NCBI RefSeq assembly: GCF_000739815.1
Contig: NZ_BBJJ01000001.1
Span: 411,023 to 475,022 of the forward strand
DNA: 64,000 bases
DNA from: Paraburkholderia mimosarum LMG 23256 = NBRC 106338
GTDB taxonomy: Bacteria > Pseudomonadota > Gammaproteobacteria > Burkholderiales > Burkholderiaceae
Reading direction: 5' to 3'
The position numbers and the translations under genes were made by a program. Every line of letters starts with the position of its first letter. The stretch's first letter is position 1. The notes under the pieces were generated by a model. That model searched no databases and was not told the origin of the DNA. It saw only the letters and a list, made by a program, of their open reading frames with translations. Shown here piece by piece: positions 63,031 to 64,000 of the stretch.

Positions 63031-63359
63031 AATCCAACACTCATATGGACTGCTCCTCATCATGTCGGATTCTTACGAAGACGCGGCTGCCCACCATCCT
63101 CACGATCGCGCCTGTACGAAGCCATGGCTTGCCAATGGCGTGGCGAAGTCCGCACAGTTCATTGATATCTGCTCCTCGCCTTGCCGATGCGGGCCTGCCC
63201 AATGTTTCGACAGGCCATACGAGAGGTCTGCCGTATGTGCAAGTCAGGGATGATTCCTGATACGTTCAGGCTGTGTTAAAGCGGACATCCGTCAAACACA
63301 GCGAGAATAACGGCATATCGAGGTGGATCAAATGGACAGCTATCTGGACGGCAATCGGC
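63031..63359 (+). other. Intergenic region before the MFS gene
   Basis: About 330 bases. A 63-codon frame (63062-63253) with several cysteines in its second half has no ribosome-binding site and cannot be supported as a gene. A GAGGTGG site at 63320-63326 precedes an ATG at 63333 that heads a 12-codon frame ending at the MFS start, possibly a leader peptide. Confidence 0.3.
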
Positions 63360-64000
63360 ATGAGATCTGAAAGCACCTCTTACCGCGGGTTGTTAGCGAT
63401 CGAAAATATTCCTCTGGTGCTGATCGCGGCTTGCATGTCTCGTTTAGGCGGCCGCATGTTCTCGCTCCTGATTATTCTCCACGCATTGTCCCGATTCGGA
63501 TCACCCGAATTCGCGGGGTGGTTGTCGTTCGCGGGAATGGTGCCAGGCCTGATCGTCAGTCCAGTCCTGGGAGCGCTTCTTGATCGGGTGGGCGCTCAAC
63601 GGGCGATCGTGATGGACCTGATCGTCAGCAGTGTGCTTGTTGCAACGCTGGTCATCGTTGATGTACTCGGTTTGGCTAGTCAGTCGACTCTCCTGCTGAT
63701 CGGTTCAATTTATTCGCTGACGAATCCTCTTGGCGCTGCCGGGATCAGAACCCTGTTGCCGCGGCTGGTTTCCGCAGCAGATCTTGATCGGATAAACGCA
63801 GTCGACACAGCTATTTACGCAGTTGTAGATGTGCTGGGACCCGCGCTGGCTGGTGCGTTGTTCTCGTTTCTTGGCGGGACGGCCACCTTCGCTGTAGTTG
63901 CCGTCGCGTATGGAATCGCAGTCTCGTGCGTCATTCCGATCCAGCTTGCTGGGGACCACAGTAACTGCACAGGCTCAATATGGCGCCAGGCAATGGACGG
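63360..64000 (+). CDS. MFS transporter, N-terminal part (cut by window edge)
   Basis: At least 213 residues, continuing beyond the window. It starts at ATG 63360 with RSESTSYRGLLAIENIPLVL, has an early membrane segment with MSRLGGRMFSLLIILHALSR and the inter-helix 2-3 motif PVLGALLDRVGAQRAIVMDL, the A-type MFS motif (G-x-L-x-D-R-x-G). The LLPRLVSAADLDRINAVDTA segment between helices 4 and 5 is that of MFS exporters of the EntS/tetracycline-like type. The reading frame is open upstream to about 63281, so an alternative start is possible. With the preceding ABC exporter it suggests an export function. Confidence 0.85.
   Translation, partial: MRSESTSYRGLLAIENIPLVLIAACMSRLGGRMFSLLIILHALSRFGSPEFAGWLSFAGMVPGLIVSPVLGALLDRVGAQRAIVMDLIVSSVLVATLVIVDVLGLASQSTLLLIGSIYSLTNPLGAAGIRTLLPRLVSAADLDRINAVDTAIYAVVDVLGPALAGALFSFLGGTATFAVVAVAYGIAVSCVIPIQLAGDHSNCTGSIWRQAMD

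Noticed and set aside
63062..63253. 63-codon frame with several cysteines between the ABC and MFS genes, considered as a peptide precursor
   Set aside because: No ribosome-binding site, no leader/core pattern, no modification enzyme in view; an overlapping frame reads equally openly.

Overview
The window reads as chromosomal DNA from a beta-proteobacterium of the Burkholderia/Paraburkholderia/Caballeronia group. The support is very high GC, extensive antisense shadow reading frames, a squalene-hopene cyclase, a MaeB-type malic enzyme, a hydroxyproline catabolic cluster, and many single-gene LysR, AraC, IclR and TetR regulators. The species cannot be named from the sequence alone. No rRNA, tRNA, CRISPR array or insertion sequence was recognised.

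Layout. (1) 1-6.2 kb: the 5' end of an agmatinase gene, a LuxR-type regulator, a cupin, an amine-oxidase-like flavoprotein, a LysR regulator, and a PmrAB/QseBC-like two-component system with a CTTAA direct repeat in front of it. (2) 6.7-22.7 kb: a two-partner secretion (TPS) locus. It holds a 2749-residue filamentous adhesin with a probable ADP-ribosyltransferase-like C-terminal toxin and an adjacent candidate immunity gene. Next come about 3 kb of promoterless toxin ends each followed by an intact small candidate immunity gene, a decayed copy of the adhesin pre-toxin region, a second short 690-residue TPS exoprotein, the outer-membrane TpsB transporter and a parvulin-like foldase. (3) 23.3-30.0 kb: hydroxyproline catabolism (epimerase, three-part D-hydroxyproline dehydrogenase, deaminase, Ldh-type reductase, PAS-AraC regulator). 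(4) 30.1-34.7 kb: squalene-hopene cyclase with a divergent TetR regulator, and a Tat-exported purple-acid-phosphatase-like enzyme. (5) 35.0-40.2 kb: a cytoplasmic molybdoenzyme, ferredoxin and DmsC-type anchor complex resembling SoeABC, with a divergent molbindin gene. (6) 40.3-46.0 kb: a one-strand catabolic block (IclR regulator, cyclase-family hydrolase, SDR, lambda-crystallin-type dehydrogenase, AtoE-type transporter, muconolactone-isomerase-like protein, YciI). (7) 46.1-55.0 kb: GNAT and DinB gene remnants, a LysR regulator, malic enzyme, and assorted single genes. (8) 55.1-60.2 kb: a glycerol regulon (glpR, glpD, glpK, glpF) with GlpR-like operators. (9) 60.4-64 kb: an ABC exporter operon and the start of an MFS transporter in a stretch that looks less GC-extreme than the rest.

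The TPS locus is the most unusual part. Two orphan toxin ends begin with the same 16-bp junction sequence, and its core is also present at the start of the variable end of the full-length adhesin. This is what would be expected if toxin ends are exchanged by recombination while displaced immunity genes are kept. The arrangement A1-immunity-orphan array-A2-B-foldase differs from both the cdiBAI and the bcpAIOB orders. Toxin families are assigned by eye from sequence patterns and should be treated as inference.
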